DNA of 64,000 bases from Rhynchopus sp. YZ270_cl-10 (GCA_964035575.1 OZ037924.1:1-64000); one strand, 5' to 3'; positions 1 through 12,636 are shown, numbered from the stretch's first letter. Program-made: numbers and translations. The notes: a model not told the origin generated them from the letters alone.

Positions 1-3000
1 GCGGGTTTGCGGGTTTGCGGGTTTGCGGGTTTGCGGGTTTGCGGGTTTGCGGGTTTGCGGGTTTGCGGGTTTGCGGGTTTGCGGGTTTGCGGGTTTGCGG
101 GTTTGCGGGTTTGCGGGTTTGCGGGTTTGCGGGTTTGCGGGTTTGCGGGTTTGCGGGTTTGCGGGTTTGCGGGTTTGCGGGTTTGCGGGTTTGCGGGTTT
201 GCGGGTTTGCGGGTTTGCGGGTTTGCGGGTTTGCGGGTTTGCGGGTTTGCGGGTTTGCGGGTTTGCGGGTTTGCGGGTTTGCGGGTTTGCGGGTTTGCGG
301 GTTTGCGGGTTTGCGGGTTTGCGGGTTTGCGGGTTTGCGGGTTTGCGGGTTTGCGGGTTTGCGGGTTTGCGGGTTTGCGGGTTTGCGGGTTTGCGGGTTT
401 GCGGGTTTGCGGGTTTGCGGGTTTGCGGGTTTGCGGGTTTGCGGGTTTGCGGGTTTGCGGGTTTGCGGGTTTGCGGGTTTGCGGGTTTGCGGGTTTGCGG
501 GTTTGCGGGTTTGCGGGTTTGCGGGTTTGCGGGTTTGCGGGTTTGCGGGTTTGCGGGTTTGCGGGTTTGCGGGTTTGCGGGTTTGCGGGTTTGCGGGTTT
601 GCGGGTTTGCGGGTTTGCGGGTTTGCGGGTTTGCGGGTTTGCGGGTTTGCGGGTTTGCGGGTTTGCGGGTTTGCGGGTTTGCGGGTTTGCGGGTTTGCGG
701 GTTTGCGGGTTTGCGGGTTTGCGGGTTTGCGGGTTTGCGGGTTTGCGGGTTTGCGGGTTTGCGGGTTTGCGGGTTTGCGGGTTTGCGGGTTTGCGGGTTT
801 GCGGGTTTGCGGGTTTGCGGGTTTGCGGGTTTGCGGGTTTGCGGGTTTGCGGGTTTGCGGGTTTGCGGGTTTGCGGGTTTGCGGGTTTGCGGGTTTGCGG
901 GTTTGCGGGTTTGCGGGTTTGCGGGTTTGCGGGTTTGCGGGTTTGCGGGTTTGCGGGTTTGCGGGTTTGCGGGTTTGCGGGTTTGCGGGTTTGCGGGTTT
1001 GCGGGTTTGCGGGTTTGCGGGTTTGCGGGTTTGCGGGTTTGCGGGTTTGCGGGTTTGCGGGTTTGCGGGTTTGCGGGTTTGACGGGTTTGCGGGTTTGCG
1101 GGTTTGCGGGTTTGCGGGTTTGCGGGTTTGCGGGTTTGCGGGTTTGCGGGTTTGCGGGTTTGCGGGTTTGCGGGTTTGCGGGTTTGCGGGTTTGCGGGTT
1201 TGCGGGTTTGCGGGTTTGCGGGTTTGCGGGTTTGCGGGTTTGCGGGTTTGCGGGTTTGCGGGTTTGCGGGTTTGCGGGTTTGCGGGTTTGCGGGTTTGCG
1301 GGTTTGCGGGTTTGCGGGTTTGCGGGTTTGCGGGTTTGCGGGTTTGCGGGTTTGCGGGTTTGCGGGTTTGCGGGTTTGCGGGTTTGCGGGTTTGCGGGTT
1401 TGCGGGTTTGCGGGTTTGCGGGTTTGCGGGTTTGCGGGTTTGCGGGTTTGCGGGTTTGCGGGTTTGCGGGTTTGCGGGTTTGCGGGTTTGCGGGTTTGCG
1501 GGTTTGCGGGTTTGCGGGTTTGCGGGTTTGCGGGTTTGCGGGTTTGCGGGTTTGCGGGTTTGCGGGTTTGCGGGTTTGCGGGTTTGCGGGTTTGCGGGTT
1601 TGCGGGTTTGCGGGTTTGCGGGTTTGCGGGTTTGCGGGTTTGCGGGTTTGCGGGTTTGCGGGTTTGCGGGTTTGCGGGTTTGCGGGTTTGCGGGTTTGCG
1701 GGTTTGCGGGTTTGCGGGTTTGCGGGTTTGCGGGTTTGCGGGTTTGCGGGTTTGCGGGTTTGCGGGTTTGCGGGTTTGCGGGTTTGCGGGTTTGCGGGTT
1801 TGCGGGTTTGCGGGTTTGCGGGTTTGCGGGTTTGCGGGTTTGCGGGTTTGCGGGTTTGCGGGTTTGCGGGTTTGCGGGTTTGCGGGTTTGCGGGTTTGCG
1901 GGTTTGCGGGTTTGCGGGTTTGCGGGTTTGCGGGTTTGCGGGTTTGCGGGTTTGCGGGTTTGCGGGTTTGCGGGTTTGCGGGTTTGCGGGTTTGCGGGTT
2001 TGCGGGTTTGCGGGTTTGCGGGTTTGCGGGTTTGCGGGTTTGCGGGTTTGCGGGTTTGCGGGTTTGCGGGTTTGCGGGTTTGCGGGTTTGCGGGTTTGCG
2101 GGTTTGCGGGTTTGCGGGTTTGCGGGTTTGCGGGTTTGCGGGTTTGCGGGTTTGCGGGTTTGCGGGTTTGCGGGTTTGCGGGTTTGCGGGTTTGCGGGTT
2201 TGCGGGTTTGCGGGTTTGCGGGTTTGCGGGTTTGCGGGTTTGCGGGTTTGCGGGTTTGCGGGTTTGCGGGTTTGCGGGTTTGCGGGTTTGCGGGTTTGCG
2301 GGTTTGCGGGTTTGCGGGTTTGCGGGTTTGCGGGTTTGCGGGTTTGCGGGTTTGCGGGTTTGCGGGTTTGCGGGTTTGCGGGTTTGCGGGTTTGCGGGTT
2401 TGCGGGTTTGCGGGTTTGCGGGTTTGCGGGTTTGCGGGTTTGCGGGTTTGCGGGTTTGCGGGTTTGCGGGTTTGCGGGTTTGCGGGTTTGCGGGTTTGCG
2501 GGTTTGCGGGTTTGCGGGTTTGCGGGTTTGCGGGTTTGCGGGTTTGCGGGTTTGCGGGTTTGCGGGTTTGCGGGTTTGCGGGTTTGCGGGTTTGCGGGTT
2601 TGCGGGTTTGCGGGTTTGCGGGTTTGCGGGTTTGCGGGTTTGCGGGTTTGCGGGTTTGCGGGTTTGCGGGTTTGCGGGTTTGCGGGTTTGCGGGTTTGCG
2701 GGTTTGCGGGTTTGCGGGTTTGCGGGTTTGCGGGTTTGCGGGTTTGCGGGTTTGCGGGTTTGCGGGTTTGCGGGTTTGCGGGTTTGCGGGTTTGCGGGTT
2801 TGCGGGTTTGCGGGTTTGCGGGTTTGCGGGTTTGCGGGTTTGCGGGTTTGCGGGTTTGCGGGTTTGCGGGTTTGCGGGTTTGCGGGTTTGCGGGTTTGCG
2901 GGTTTGCGGGTTTGCGGGTTTGCGGGTTTGCGGGTTTGCGGGTTTGCGGGTTTGCGGGTTTGCGGGTTTGCGGGTTTGCGGGTTTGCGGGTTTGCGGGTT

Positions 3001-6000
3001 TGCGGGTTTGCGGGTTTGCGGGTTTGCGGGTTTGCGGGTTTGCGGGTTTGCGGGTTTGCGGGTTTGCGGGTTTGCGGGTTTGCGGGTTTGCGGGTTTGCG
3101 GGTTTGCGGGTTTGCGGGTTTGCGGGTTTGCGGGTTTGCGGGTTTGCGGGTTTGCGGGTTTGCGGGTTTGCGGGTTTGCGGGTTTGCGGGTTTGCGGGTT
3201 TGCGGGTTTGCGGGTTTGCGGGTTTGCGGGTTTGCGGGTTTGCGGGTTTGCGGGTTTGCGGGTTTGCGGGTTTGCGGGTTTGCGGGTTTGCGGGTTTGCG
3301 GGTTTGCGGGTTTGCGGGTTTGCGGGTTTGCGGGTTTGCGGGTTTGCGGGTTTGCGGGTTTGCGGGTTTGCGGGTTTGCGGGTTTGCGGGTTTGCGGGTT
3401 TGCGGGTTTGCGGGTTTGCGGGTTTGCGGGTTTGCGGGTTTGCGGGTTTGCGGGTTTGCGGGTTTGCGGGTTTGCGGGTTTGCGGGTTTGCGGGTTTGCG
3501 GGTTTGCGGGTTTGCGGGTTTGCGGGTTTGCGGGTTTGCGGGTTTGCGGGTTTGCGGGTTTGCGGGTTTGCGGGTTTGCGGGTTTGCGGGTTTGCGGGTT
3601 TGCGGGTTTGCGGGTTTGCGGGTTTGCGGGTTTGCGGGTTTGCGGGTTTGCGGGTTTGCGGGTTTGCGGGTTTGCGGGTTTGCGGGTTTGCGGGTTTGCG
3701 GGTTTGCGGGTTTGCGGGTTTGCGGGTTTGCGGGTTTGCGGGTTTGCGGGTTTGCGGGTTTGCGGGTTTGCGGGTTTGCGGGTTTGCGGGTTTGCGGGTT
3801 TGCGGGTTTGCGGGTTTGCGGGTTTGCGGGTTTGCGGGTTTGCGGGTTTGCGGGTTTGCGGGTTTGCGGGTTTGCGGGTTTGCGGGTTTGCGGGTTTGCG
3901 GGTTTGCGGGTTTGCGGGTTTGCGGGTTTGCGGGTTTGCGGGTTTGCGGGTTTGCGGGTTTGCGGGTTTGCGGGTTTGCGGGTTTGCGGGTTTGCGGGTT
4001 TGCGGGTTTGCGGGTTTGCGGGTTTGCGGGTTTGCGGGTTTGCGGGTTTGCGGGTTTGCGGGTTTGCGGGTTTGCGGGTTTGCGGGTTTGCGGGTTTGCG
4101 GGTTTGCGGGTTTGCGGGTTTGCGGGTTTGCGGGTTTGCGGGTTTGCGGGTTTGCGGGTTTGCGGGTTTGCGGGTTTGCGGGTTTGCGGGTTTGCGGGTT
4201 TGCGGGTTTGCGGGTTTGCGGGTTTGCGGGTTTGCGGGTTTGCGGGTTTGCGGGTTTGCGGGTTTGCGGGTTTGCGGGTTTGCGGGTTTGCGGGTTTGCG
4301 GGTTTGCGGGTTTGCGGGTTTGCGGGTTTGCGGGTTTGCGGGTTTGCGGGTTTGCGGGTTTGCGGGTTTGCGGGTTTGCGGGTTTGCGGGTTTGCGGGTT
4401 TGCGGGTTTGCGGGTTTGCGGGTTTGCGGGTTTGCGGGTTTGCGGGTTTGCGGGTTTGCGGGTTTGCGGGTTTGCGGGTTTGCGGGTTTGCGGGTTTGCG
4501 GGTTTGCGGGTTTGCGGGTTTGCGGGTTTGCGGGTTTGCGGGTTTGCGGGTTTGCGGGTTTGCGGGTTTGCGGGTTTGCGGGTTTGCGGGTTTGCGGGTT
4601 TGCGGGTTTGCGGGTTTGCGGGTTTGCGGGTTTGCGGGTTTGCGGGTTTGCGGGTTTGCGGGTTTGCGGGTTTGCGGGTTTGCGGGTTTGCGGGTTTGCG
4701 GGTTTGCGGGTTTGCGGGTTTGCGGGTTTGCGGGTTTGCGGGTTTGCGGGTTTGCGGGTTTGCGGGTTTGCGGGTTTGCGGGTTTGCGGGTTTGCGGGTT
4801 TGCGGGTTTGCGGGTTTGCGGGTTTGCGGGTTTGCGGGTTTGCGGGTTTGCGGGTTTGCGGGTTTGCGGGTTTGCGGTTGCGGTTTGCGGGTTTGCGGGT
4901 TTGCGGGTTTGCGGGTTTGCGGGTTTGCGGGTTTGCGGGTTGCGGGTTTGCGGGTTTGCGGGTTTGCGGGTTTGCGGGTTTGCGGGTTTGCGGGTTTGCG
5001 GGTTTGCGGGTTTGCGGGGTTTGCGGGTTTGCGGGTTTGCGGGTTTGCGGGTTTGCGGGTTTGCGGGTTTGCGGGTTTGCGGGTTTGCGGGTTTGCGGGT
5101 TTGCGGGTTTGCGGGTTTGCGGGTTTGCGGGTTTGCGGTTTGCGGGTTTGCGGGTTTGCGGGTTTGCGGGTTTGCGGGTTTGCGGGTTTGCGGGTTTGCG
5201 GGTTTGCGGGTTTGCGGGTTTGCGGGTTTGCGGGTTTGCGGGTTTGCGGGTTTGCGGGTTTGCGGGTTTGCGGGTTTGCGGGTTTGCGGGTTTGCGGGTT
5301 TGCGGGTTTGCGGGTTTGCGGGTTTGCGGGTTTGCGGGTTTGCGGGTTTGCGGGTTTGCGGGTTTGCGGGTTTGCGGGTTTGCGGGTTTGCGGGTTTGCG
5401 GGTTTGCGGGTTTGCGGGTTTGCGGGTTTGCGGGTTTGCGGGTTTGCGGGTTTGCGGGTTTGCGGGTTTGCGGGTTTGCGGGTTTGCGGGTTTGCGGGTT
5501 TGCGGGTTTGCGGGTTTGCGGGTTTGCGGGTTTGCGGGTTTGCGGGTTTGCGGGTTTGGCGGGTTTGCGGGTTTGCGGTTTGCGGGTTTGCGGGTTTAGC
5601 GGGTTTGCGGGTTTGCGGTTTGCGGGTTTGCGGGTTTGCGGGTTTGCGGGTTTGCGGGTTTGCGGGTTTGCGGGTTTGCGGGTTTGCGGGTTTGCGGGTT
5701 TGCGGGTTTGCGGGTTTGCGGGTTTGCGGGTTTGCGGGTTTGCGGGTTTGCGGGTTTGCGGTTTGCGGGTTTGCGGGTTTGCGGGTTTGCGGGTTTGCGG
5801 GTTTGCGGGTTTACGGGTTTGCGGGTTTGCGGGTTTGCGGGTTTGCGGGTTTGCGGGTTTGCGGGTTTGCGGGTTTGCGGGTTTGCGGGTTTGCGGGTTT
5901 GCGGGTTTGCGGGTTTGCGGGTTTGCGGGTTTGCGGGTTTGCGGTTTGCGGGTTTGCGGGTTTGCGGGTTTGCGGGTTTGCGGGTTTGCGGGTTTGCGGG

Positions 6001-6428
6001 TTTGCGGGTTTGCGGGTTTGCGGGTTTGCGGGTTTGCGGGTTTGCGGGTTTGCGGGTTTGCGGGTTTGCGGGTTTGCGGGTTTGCGGGTTTGCGGGTTTG
6101 CGGGTTTGCGGGTTTGCGGGTTTGCGGGTTTGCGGGTTTGCGGGTTTGCGGGTTTGCGGGTTTGCGGGTTTGCGGGTTTGCGGGTTTGCGGGTTTGCGGG
6201 TTTGCGGGTTTGCGGGTTTGCGGGTTTGCGGGTTTGCGGGTTTGCGGGTTTGCGGGTTTGCGGGTTTGCGGGTTTGCGGGTTTGCGGGTTTGCGGGTTTG
6301 CGGGTTTGCGGGTTTACGGGTTTGCGGGTTTGCGGGTTTGCGGGTTTGCGGGTTTGCGGGTTTGCGGGTTTGCGGGTTTGCGGGTTTGCGGGTTTGCGGG
6401 TTTGCGGGTTTGCGGGTTTGCGGGTTTG
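1..6428. repeat. (GCGGGTTT)n 8-bp satellite, about 800 copies
   Basis: Head-to-tail GCGGGTTT octamers fill the whole stretch and run off the left window edge. From 1 to about 4870 the array is perfect except for one inserted A near 1082. Between about 4870 and 6428 there are roughly a dozen variants (GCGGTTT, GGCGGG, TTTACGGG and similar). All frames are open because the unit holds no stop codon, so the long ORFs are artefacts. GGG runs spaced by TTTGC could form G-quadruplexes on the plus strand. The array ends directly against the SL/snRNA repeat. Confidence 0.98.
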
Positions 6429-6521
6429 ATCTGAGCATTACACATATCCTAATCACCAAAATATTCGAAGAACATGGGAATCATGTGTGTTTTTTGGGTT
6501 TGCACAAGGTGATGTTAACGT

Positions 6522-6639
6522 AAAAAAGGCCAGTCTCTTTCGAAACTGGCCATGTTTTGACAAAGTTGTGTGAAGAATATAATCTTCATGCTTCCATACC
6601 AATGAAGTACAGAAACTGTAGCTTTAGAAATCGTTGGTT
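6522..6639 (-). ncRNA. Spliced leader (SL) RNA gene, copy 1
   Basis: SL RNA donates its 5' exon to mRNAs by trans-splicing. On the minus strand the transcript begins about AACCAACGATTT and the exon (about 38-40 nt, 6600-6639) ends ACAGTTTCTGTACTTCATTG. The donor GTATGG follows at once. Downstream come a possible Sm site (AACTTTG) and a 3' hairpin (GGCCAGT/ACTGGCC) ending in a T6 run. The euglenozoan SL exon end is well established; the 5' half resembles the diplonemid SL. This copy lacks two bases in the intron part (gtgtgaagaat instead of gtgtgagaagaat). A proximal element CTTCCCAGAACA lies at 6674-6685, 41 bp upstream. Confidence 0.95.
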
Positions 6640-6960
6640 GCCCTTTTTCTCTACAATGTTCTAGGTACCCACTTGTTCTGGGAAGCCTTCTGCCAATGTC
6701 TATAATACGGTTGCTTTTTCGTACCTGACATCTTGGTCACTGTGAAGGTTCTACATAAAAATATCCTTAAGTGTGATCACTACTACAGAAGGATATTCGA
6801 CAGAGTCAACAGTGGCTTCTGAAGGGGAACAAGTGTCACAAATATGGTTTTGCAGGCGATATAAAAATGGGGTGCAGTAAGCACTTGTGCATTAGGTCAG
6901 GTGTGAATTGGGTGTGTTTTTGGGTTTGCTTCTTGTGCACAAAGACAATCGTGCTAACGT

Positions 6961-7077
6961 AAAAAAGGCCAGTCTCTTTCGAGGCTGGCCATGTTTGACA
7001 AAGTTGTGTGAGAAGAGTAATCTTCATGCTTCCATACCAATGAAGTACAGAAACTGTAGCTTTAGAAATCGTTGGTT
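6961..7077 (-). ncRNA. SL RNA gene, copy 2
   Basis: Exon at 7038-7077 is identical to copy 1. The intron part reads gaagagtaatc, and the 3' hairpin has a GAGGCTGGCC arm. Upstream element is weaker (gtaagcctt). Confidence 0.95.
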
Positions 7078-7395
7078 GCCTTTTTTCTCTACAATGTTCT
7101 AAGCTCCAACGTGAACTGGTAAGCCTTCTTCCAGTGTCCTAAATATGGTCGCTTTTTCGTACCTAACCTATTGGTCACTGGGAAGGGTCTGCACAGAATA
7201 TGCTTAGGTGATAGGCTTACACAAGTATATTCATAAGAGTCAACAGTGGTTTCTGAAGGGGTATATGTGGTACCAGTGCCACAAATGGTTGCACACATGG
7301 TTTTGCAGGCGATATACAAATGGGTTGCAGCAAGCACTTGTGTGTGATGGGAATCATGTGTGTTTTTTGGGGTTTGCAGAAGGTGATGCTAACGT

Positions 7396-7515
7396 AAAAA
7401 AGGCCAGTCTCTTTCGAAACTGGCCATGTTTTGACAAAGTTGTGTGAGAAGAATATAATCTTCATGCTTCCATACCAATGAAGTACAGAAACTGTAGCTT
7501 TAGAAATCGTTGGTT
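7396..7515 (-). ncRNA. SL RNA gene, copy 3
   Basis: Exon at 7476-7515 is identical. The intron part is the gaatataatc variant. The proximal element CTGGGAAGCATGCCA (plus-strand reading) at 7555-7569 is the best match to the snRNA promoter element. Confidence 0.95.
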
Positions 7516-10028
7516 GCCTTTTTTCTCTACAACGTTCTGAGTACAGACGTGTCCTGGGAAGCATGCCAGTAGTGTAAAAAATATGATGGTTTTTTTGTAC
7601 CTAACATCTTGTACACTGAGAAGGTTCTGCACAAGTGGAAGCCTATATAAGGATATTCATAAGAGTCAAAAGGGGCTTCTGAAGGGGTATATGGGTAGTA
7701 TGAGCTCATATGAATCCATTAAAAGCGTCTATGGCATGATCTAAGCATCACATAATTTCTGAAATCAATACCAACCACAATTTACGGCTATTTTTCCAGC
7801 AATAGCCGTATCATGGCTTATAACCATACCTAAGGATGTCCAATATGCTGGAAAAGTTAATAATCTTGGGTATATAGGGTTTTTGGGCACATTTGAGTCA
7901 ATTGCGGGGTCTTACGATTTAATCTGAGTATCACACATATCCTAATCACCTATATAATCGAAAAACACATACAAAATGACCTACATAGCCGTAAAATGAC
8001 CCAAATGTGCATATTCGGGTTGAAATTTCATTTTTTCGGAAAGTTTTTTTTTCTCAACAATTACATGGGTGAGTTCCGAGTACATTATGGGGTCGTAAGT
8101 TTTTATTCGAGCATCACACATTATGTAGAATAATTTATGCCATACAATGTTACCAAAAAAAGTCGATTTTTGGTCACTTTTTCAAAAATATGAAAATTCG
8201 ATTTTTGGGTACTAGATAGGTCTTTCCGGTGCAAAAACGACCGTTAAATGGATTCTCCGGGGTCCTAAGGCCCCAAAAATCACTTTTGGACACACGGGCA
8301 ATATCCCAGTATACCCTAGGAAATTGGTGGGAACCCAAAAATTGGCCTCAAAATCCGACCAAAACCAAGGTTTCTGTAGAGGTACATGTGAACCTCATGT
8401 GTGTTCTGGAGACCCATTTTGTTTTTAAAAGTGAATCTAAATAGCCAAAAATTTAAAACTCTTGTAGCGCATTCGGAATAGAGGGGGTATTCGCGAAAAC
8501 CTGTGCGAAACATTTATCAATTCAGGTCTGACCCACATGGTCATGACCCCATATTTTGGGTGCGGAAAACACCCTATCTGTTGACCTACCGGCTTGTATG
8601 CCTGTATACCTGGTTGGGTCAACTTTTTGAAAATTTCCTGGGCCATATACCCTATTTGGGCCCCCTGAATCCATTGCGACATCGTTTTTTCACATCCGAG
8701 TGAAAACTAATATATAGGATAACCCATGGGTATGGGTACCTCGCTCAATACCCCTAAAATCAGTGCTTTTGAAAATGACCCTATGGAAAAATGTATCCAA
8801 AATATTGAAACATGTTCTCCTGGCATCTGCAACACGATATTTTGGGCCCCCTGGGCCCCGGGGGCCCTACGGGCCCCCATATTCGCGAAAAGTTGGGCAT
8901 CCCAGCTAGTGGGTCGGTACTGGGTATACAAACATCCCCCCAAAAAGTGAGATTTTGACCCCCCAAAAATGGCCATTTTTTTACTCCCCGGGACCTTCTC
9001 AGGTGTGTATTCGGACCCTCTCGTGGTCTTAAACCGGATTTTTGGGGCCCCCACACCCTGGAATACCCCCCATAGTGTCGTTTTTTCACCCGCAGGGCCG
9101 ATTTTTTAGAAAAAATTTGGTTTTTAAGGAACAACATTTACCCTGCGACACCTTGAAAAACAGGTGATTTTTGCCTTTTTCAGTTGTGTGTGTGCAGTGC
9201 CGAATTCCCCAGGCTTGGTGAAAGTTGTGCCTCAAATACCCCTATGTGGGTTGGAAAAATCAAATAAAGATAAAATTTTGAGGCAGCCTGGGGGTGTGCT
9301 ATGGTAAACAATTTGTGTGTGTAAAAATACCCCTAAAAAACACCCTAAAAATGGCTGTTTTTCGCCTATTTTTGGGGGTCGCCTGAGCTATTTTTTTTAT
9401 TGTTTTGGCTTTTCCTGGGACCTGAAAAGAGGGTCCTGGGCCCAATATGTCCCAATGAGGCCATTGGAATATCGATTTTTTCCAGATATGGGCCTCCTAG
9501 ACCGAAATTTTTGATTTTGGTGTTGCAAAAATTTTCGAAAATCCTGAAAAGTGCCCAAAAACACGTAAAAACACGTGTATAGGCACACCCTATCGGCCCC
9601 CAGCATTGCCCAGGATTGTTGCAAATTTTCCCTGCATGGGGGCCCTCCGGGCCCCCTGGACCCATTGCGACCCGATTGGTTCACATTCCTGGAAAATTTG
9701 GTCCCTAAGACACATACGTGGTTAACATACCCCTGAAAAACACCCTATTTTTGACCCTAAAAAACACCCTATTTTTGACCCTGAAAACATGATTTTAGCA
9801 AATAGGGCAACTAGTTTGGTGATCCAGCAACCGACTCATGGGCCCAGTATGTCCAACAGGGCCATATGTTTGGTAAATTTTACCGGGGGCAAGGGGATGT
9901 ACAAAAAAAAAGTGGATTTTTTACCTTAAAAAAATGGCCAAAAATAGGCCAAAAATGGCCATTTTTCGGCCATGTGACCCCCACAGCAACCCTATATAGA
10001 CCCCCAAAAACCTAATATTTTTTTCCCA

Positions 10029-10071
10029 GCGATGTGTCCTGGGGGCCCTTCGGGCCCCCAGGACACATCGC
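10029..10071. repeat. Perfect 20-bp-stem hairpin in spacer
   Basis: Arms 10029-10048 and 10052-10071 are exactly complementary around a TTC loop (GGGGGCCC-TTC-GGGCCCCC at the tip). Identical copies lie at 21036-21078 and 34318-34360. A second hairpin (TGGCCC-TAC-GGGCCA) follows immediately. No promoter or T-run marks it as a gene. Confidence 0.9.
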
Positions 10072-11174
10072 AACCCCGTTTTTTCAAAAAGCTGGCCCTA
10101 CGGGCCAACTTTTTGAGGTGGCCTGTAGGGTGACCCCTTCAAAAAGCTGGAACCCGGATTTTGGGGTCAGGGGTCCCTTTATGCACTTTTATGTATAAAA
10201 AAATGTCTGGGGCGAGAAAATGCAAATTTTTGCCTGCAAACACACTGCATACTACGACAGGACCATATTCCATCTTATCAGGAAAAATTTCGGAGGTGTT
10301 AGTCATAAAAACAATTTAAAATTTTTTGAAAAAACATGAGATCTGGATAAAAGTTTTGACTGTACCTGTGGAAGGTGGGATTTTGCCTGTGTTTTGACTT
10401 TTTTTTTCAGTAAATAAACTTCTACTCATCTCCGGAGGCCGTCCGAGGTCGCAATTAACTCATTTTGACAATTTAGGGCCATATACCGCCCGTTTTTTCA
10501 AAAAGTTGAAAATTTTGGCCCCCAGGATTGGGTACAGCGTGTACTGAACCCTGATTTTCGAAAAATCTCAACTTTTGAAATTTGTCACTTATGGCAGCAT
10601 GTATCTGACACCCGATTTTGAGTTTTCCCGTGAATCCATTTTGGTGCATATACACTATCTGGCACCCCTGAGTCCATTGCGGGGTCGTTTTTTCAAAACG
10701 TCGACCGGACTAATACCTAATATGACCCTGGGTATAGCGTACCGTCTCAGAAACACCCCAAAATCAGTGTTTTTGAAGGGTTGTCACAGCTAAAATCGAT
10801 GAAAAAATGTCAAAATCACTTTCCCGTGACCCAATAGCGTGAAATATGACCCATGTGGGCCCCCAGGACCTATAGCACCCCCAATAGGTCGATTCCATGC
10901 ATATTTCACACCCCCAGATATATGCGCCCATAGGGTGCCACACCCCAAAATCATGATTTTTACATGATTTTTGGCCGGATGCACTGACCAGCAGGGCCAT
11001 ACCGTCTACCGGGGCAACCATATTTTTGAAACATCGGCCTTGCATAGGGCCCAGTATGTCCCACAGGGTATATTGCCCCAGTATCAGGTCCCCGCACAAG
11101 CCAAACCAATATTTTAAAATCGCTTTTTTTGAAAAAAATATTTTTCAAAAAAAATCGTGATTTTTGGGATTTTG

Positions 11175-11975
11175 GTGATTTTTACAGTTTTGCACACCCT
11201 GAAAATCGATTTTTTCGGCTCCGCCGGTGAAATATCGACATAATTTAGGTATGTTATGTGCATAATATACCCATTAGAGCCCATTCAAGTCACATTCCGA
11301 CCATTTTTCGTGAAAAAATGCAACTTTTTGTCACCGTGACCCCGAAAAATGACGATTTTTTGGTCGATTTTTTCGGCCAAAAATTTCGTACCACAGGGCC
11401 ATACCATATACTGGGATTATCAACTTTTTGAAAATACGGCCTGGTATTCGGGTGTATATGTCCCATGGGGCCCATAGTAACCTTACTGGGTCATGCCCAA
11501 AGCCAATCTTAATAGTAAAATTCGATTTTCTGTGAAAAATATTTTGACCAAAAAATCGTCATTTTTCCGATTTTCGTCATTTTTACAGTTTTGCACACCC
11601 TGAAAATCGATTTTTTCGGCTCCGCCGGTGAAATATCGACATAATTTAGGTATGTTATGTGCATAATATACCCATTAGAGCCCATTCAAGTCACATTCCG
11701 ACCATTTTTCGTGAAAAAATGCAACTTTTTGTCACCGTGACCCCCAAAAATGACGATTTTTTGGTCGATTTTTTCGGCCAAAAATTTCGTACCACAGGGC
11801 CATACCATATACTGGGATTATCAACTTTTTGAAAATACGGCCTGGTATTCGGGTGTATATGTCCCATGGGGCCCATAGTAACCTTACTGGGTCATGCCCA
11901 AAGCCAATCTTAATAGTAAAATTCGATTTTCTGTGAAAAATATTTTCACCAAAAAATCGACTTTTTTCAAAATAT
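11175..11975. repeat. 401-bp tandem subrepeat, 2 copies (unit A)
   Basis: Positions such as 11290-11475 and 11691-11876 repeat at a period of exactly 401 bp, with a few substitutions (CCCCGAAAAA versus CCCCCAAAAA). Unit B has three copies and unit D at least two. The small minus-strand ORFs inside have no other support. Confidence 0.93.
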
Positions 11976-12462
11976 TTCTCAGTTAGACAGTGTGTGATGC
12001 TCGGATCTGAGCGTACGACCCCGCAATTGACTCAGATGTGCTCAAATACCCCATATACCCAAGAAAATTGCATTTTCGAGTGAAAAGAAGGTTCGTACAG
12101 AGGTCATATGCCTGTGTACAGGTATATTTGCCTGTAACCCCTATGTTTGAGCACCGGCTAAGTTGTAGAGAGGGCCTGATACTCGGAATTGACCGTGCGA
12201 CCCCGCAATTGACTCAGATTGGCCCAAAAACCCTATATACGCAAGATTTCTTCATTTTCGTGCAAATTTGAGGTATTTAGATATGGTTATATGCATGTTA
12301 CACCAAAATACAGGTGTTTGTTGCACCTGTAAAATTTGAGACATTGTGTGATGCTCTAATCTGATCGTACGTACAATTCTGTCGCTTCCTTCTTTTTCTT
12401 TGGTACCAAAAAGAATCGAGATCTGGAAATATCACAACAGTGTTTCCAAGCCAAAAAATGTT

Positions 12463-12535
12463 TGGAGATTGAGGGTATCGATCCCTCTACCTCTCGCATG
12501 CTGAGCGAGCGCTCTACCATTTGAGCTAAACCCCC
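12463..12535 (-). tRNA. tRNA-Ala (AGC)
   Basis: A 73-nt cloverleaf on the minus strand. The acceptor stem GGGGGTT pairs with AATCTCC and includes a G3:U70 pair, the alanine identity element. The anticodon stem is CTCGC/GCGAG with loop TCAGCAT, giving anticodon AGC. The T-arm is GAGGG/CCCTC with loop ATCGATA. Position 33, just before the anticodon, is C instead of the near-universal U. Discriminator base is A and CCA is not encoded. Confidence 0.95.
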
Positions 12536-12636
12536 TTACATTTCTTAAACGAATCTTTACAAGGTGGGGATGGAATTCAAAACCAAAAAGGGAGAAGTAA
12601 CACTCAAGAGAAAATCTGGTCTTGAAACAAAAAGAG

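Larger units (their letters stand above)
7716..12360. repeat. Non-coding spacer of unit A
   Basis: About 4.6 kb with no credible gene. It is built of divergent short modules: repeated phrases such as gaccccgcaattgactcag and agcatcacac, many GGGCCC palindromes (for example 8843-8880) and A/T homopolymers. It contains the 20-bp perfect hairpin at 10029-10071 and two 401-bp subrepeats near 11175-11975. Copies occupy about 18723-23768 in unit B and 32005-36340 in unit D. Confidence 0.85.

Noticed and set aside
1-6428. Telomere
   Set aside because: The unit is not a known telomere repeat for Euglenozoa, and a G-rich strand at the left edge has the wrong polarity for a left chromosome end.
7-6523. 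Very long ORFs on both strands (RVCGFAGL and RKPANPQT repeats)
   Set aside because: They only translate the GCGGGTTT octamer, which has no stop in any frame.
8707-11148. Many 60-118-codon ORFs in the spacers
   Set aside because: They overlap on both strands, follow GGGCCC and homopolymer composition, and repeat with the array.
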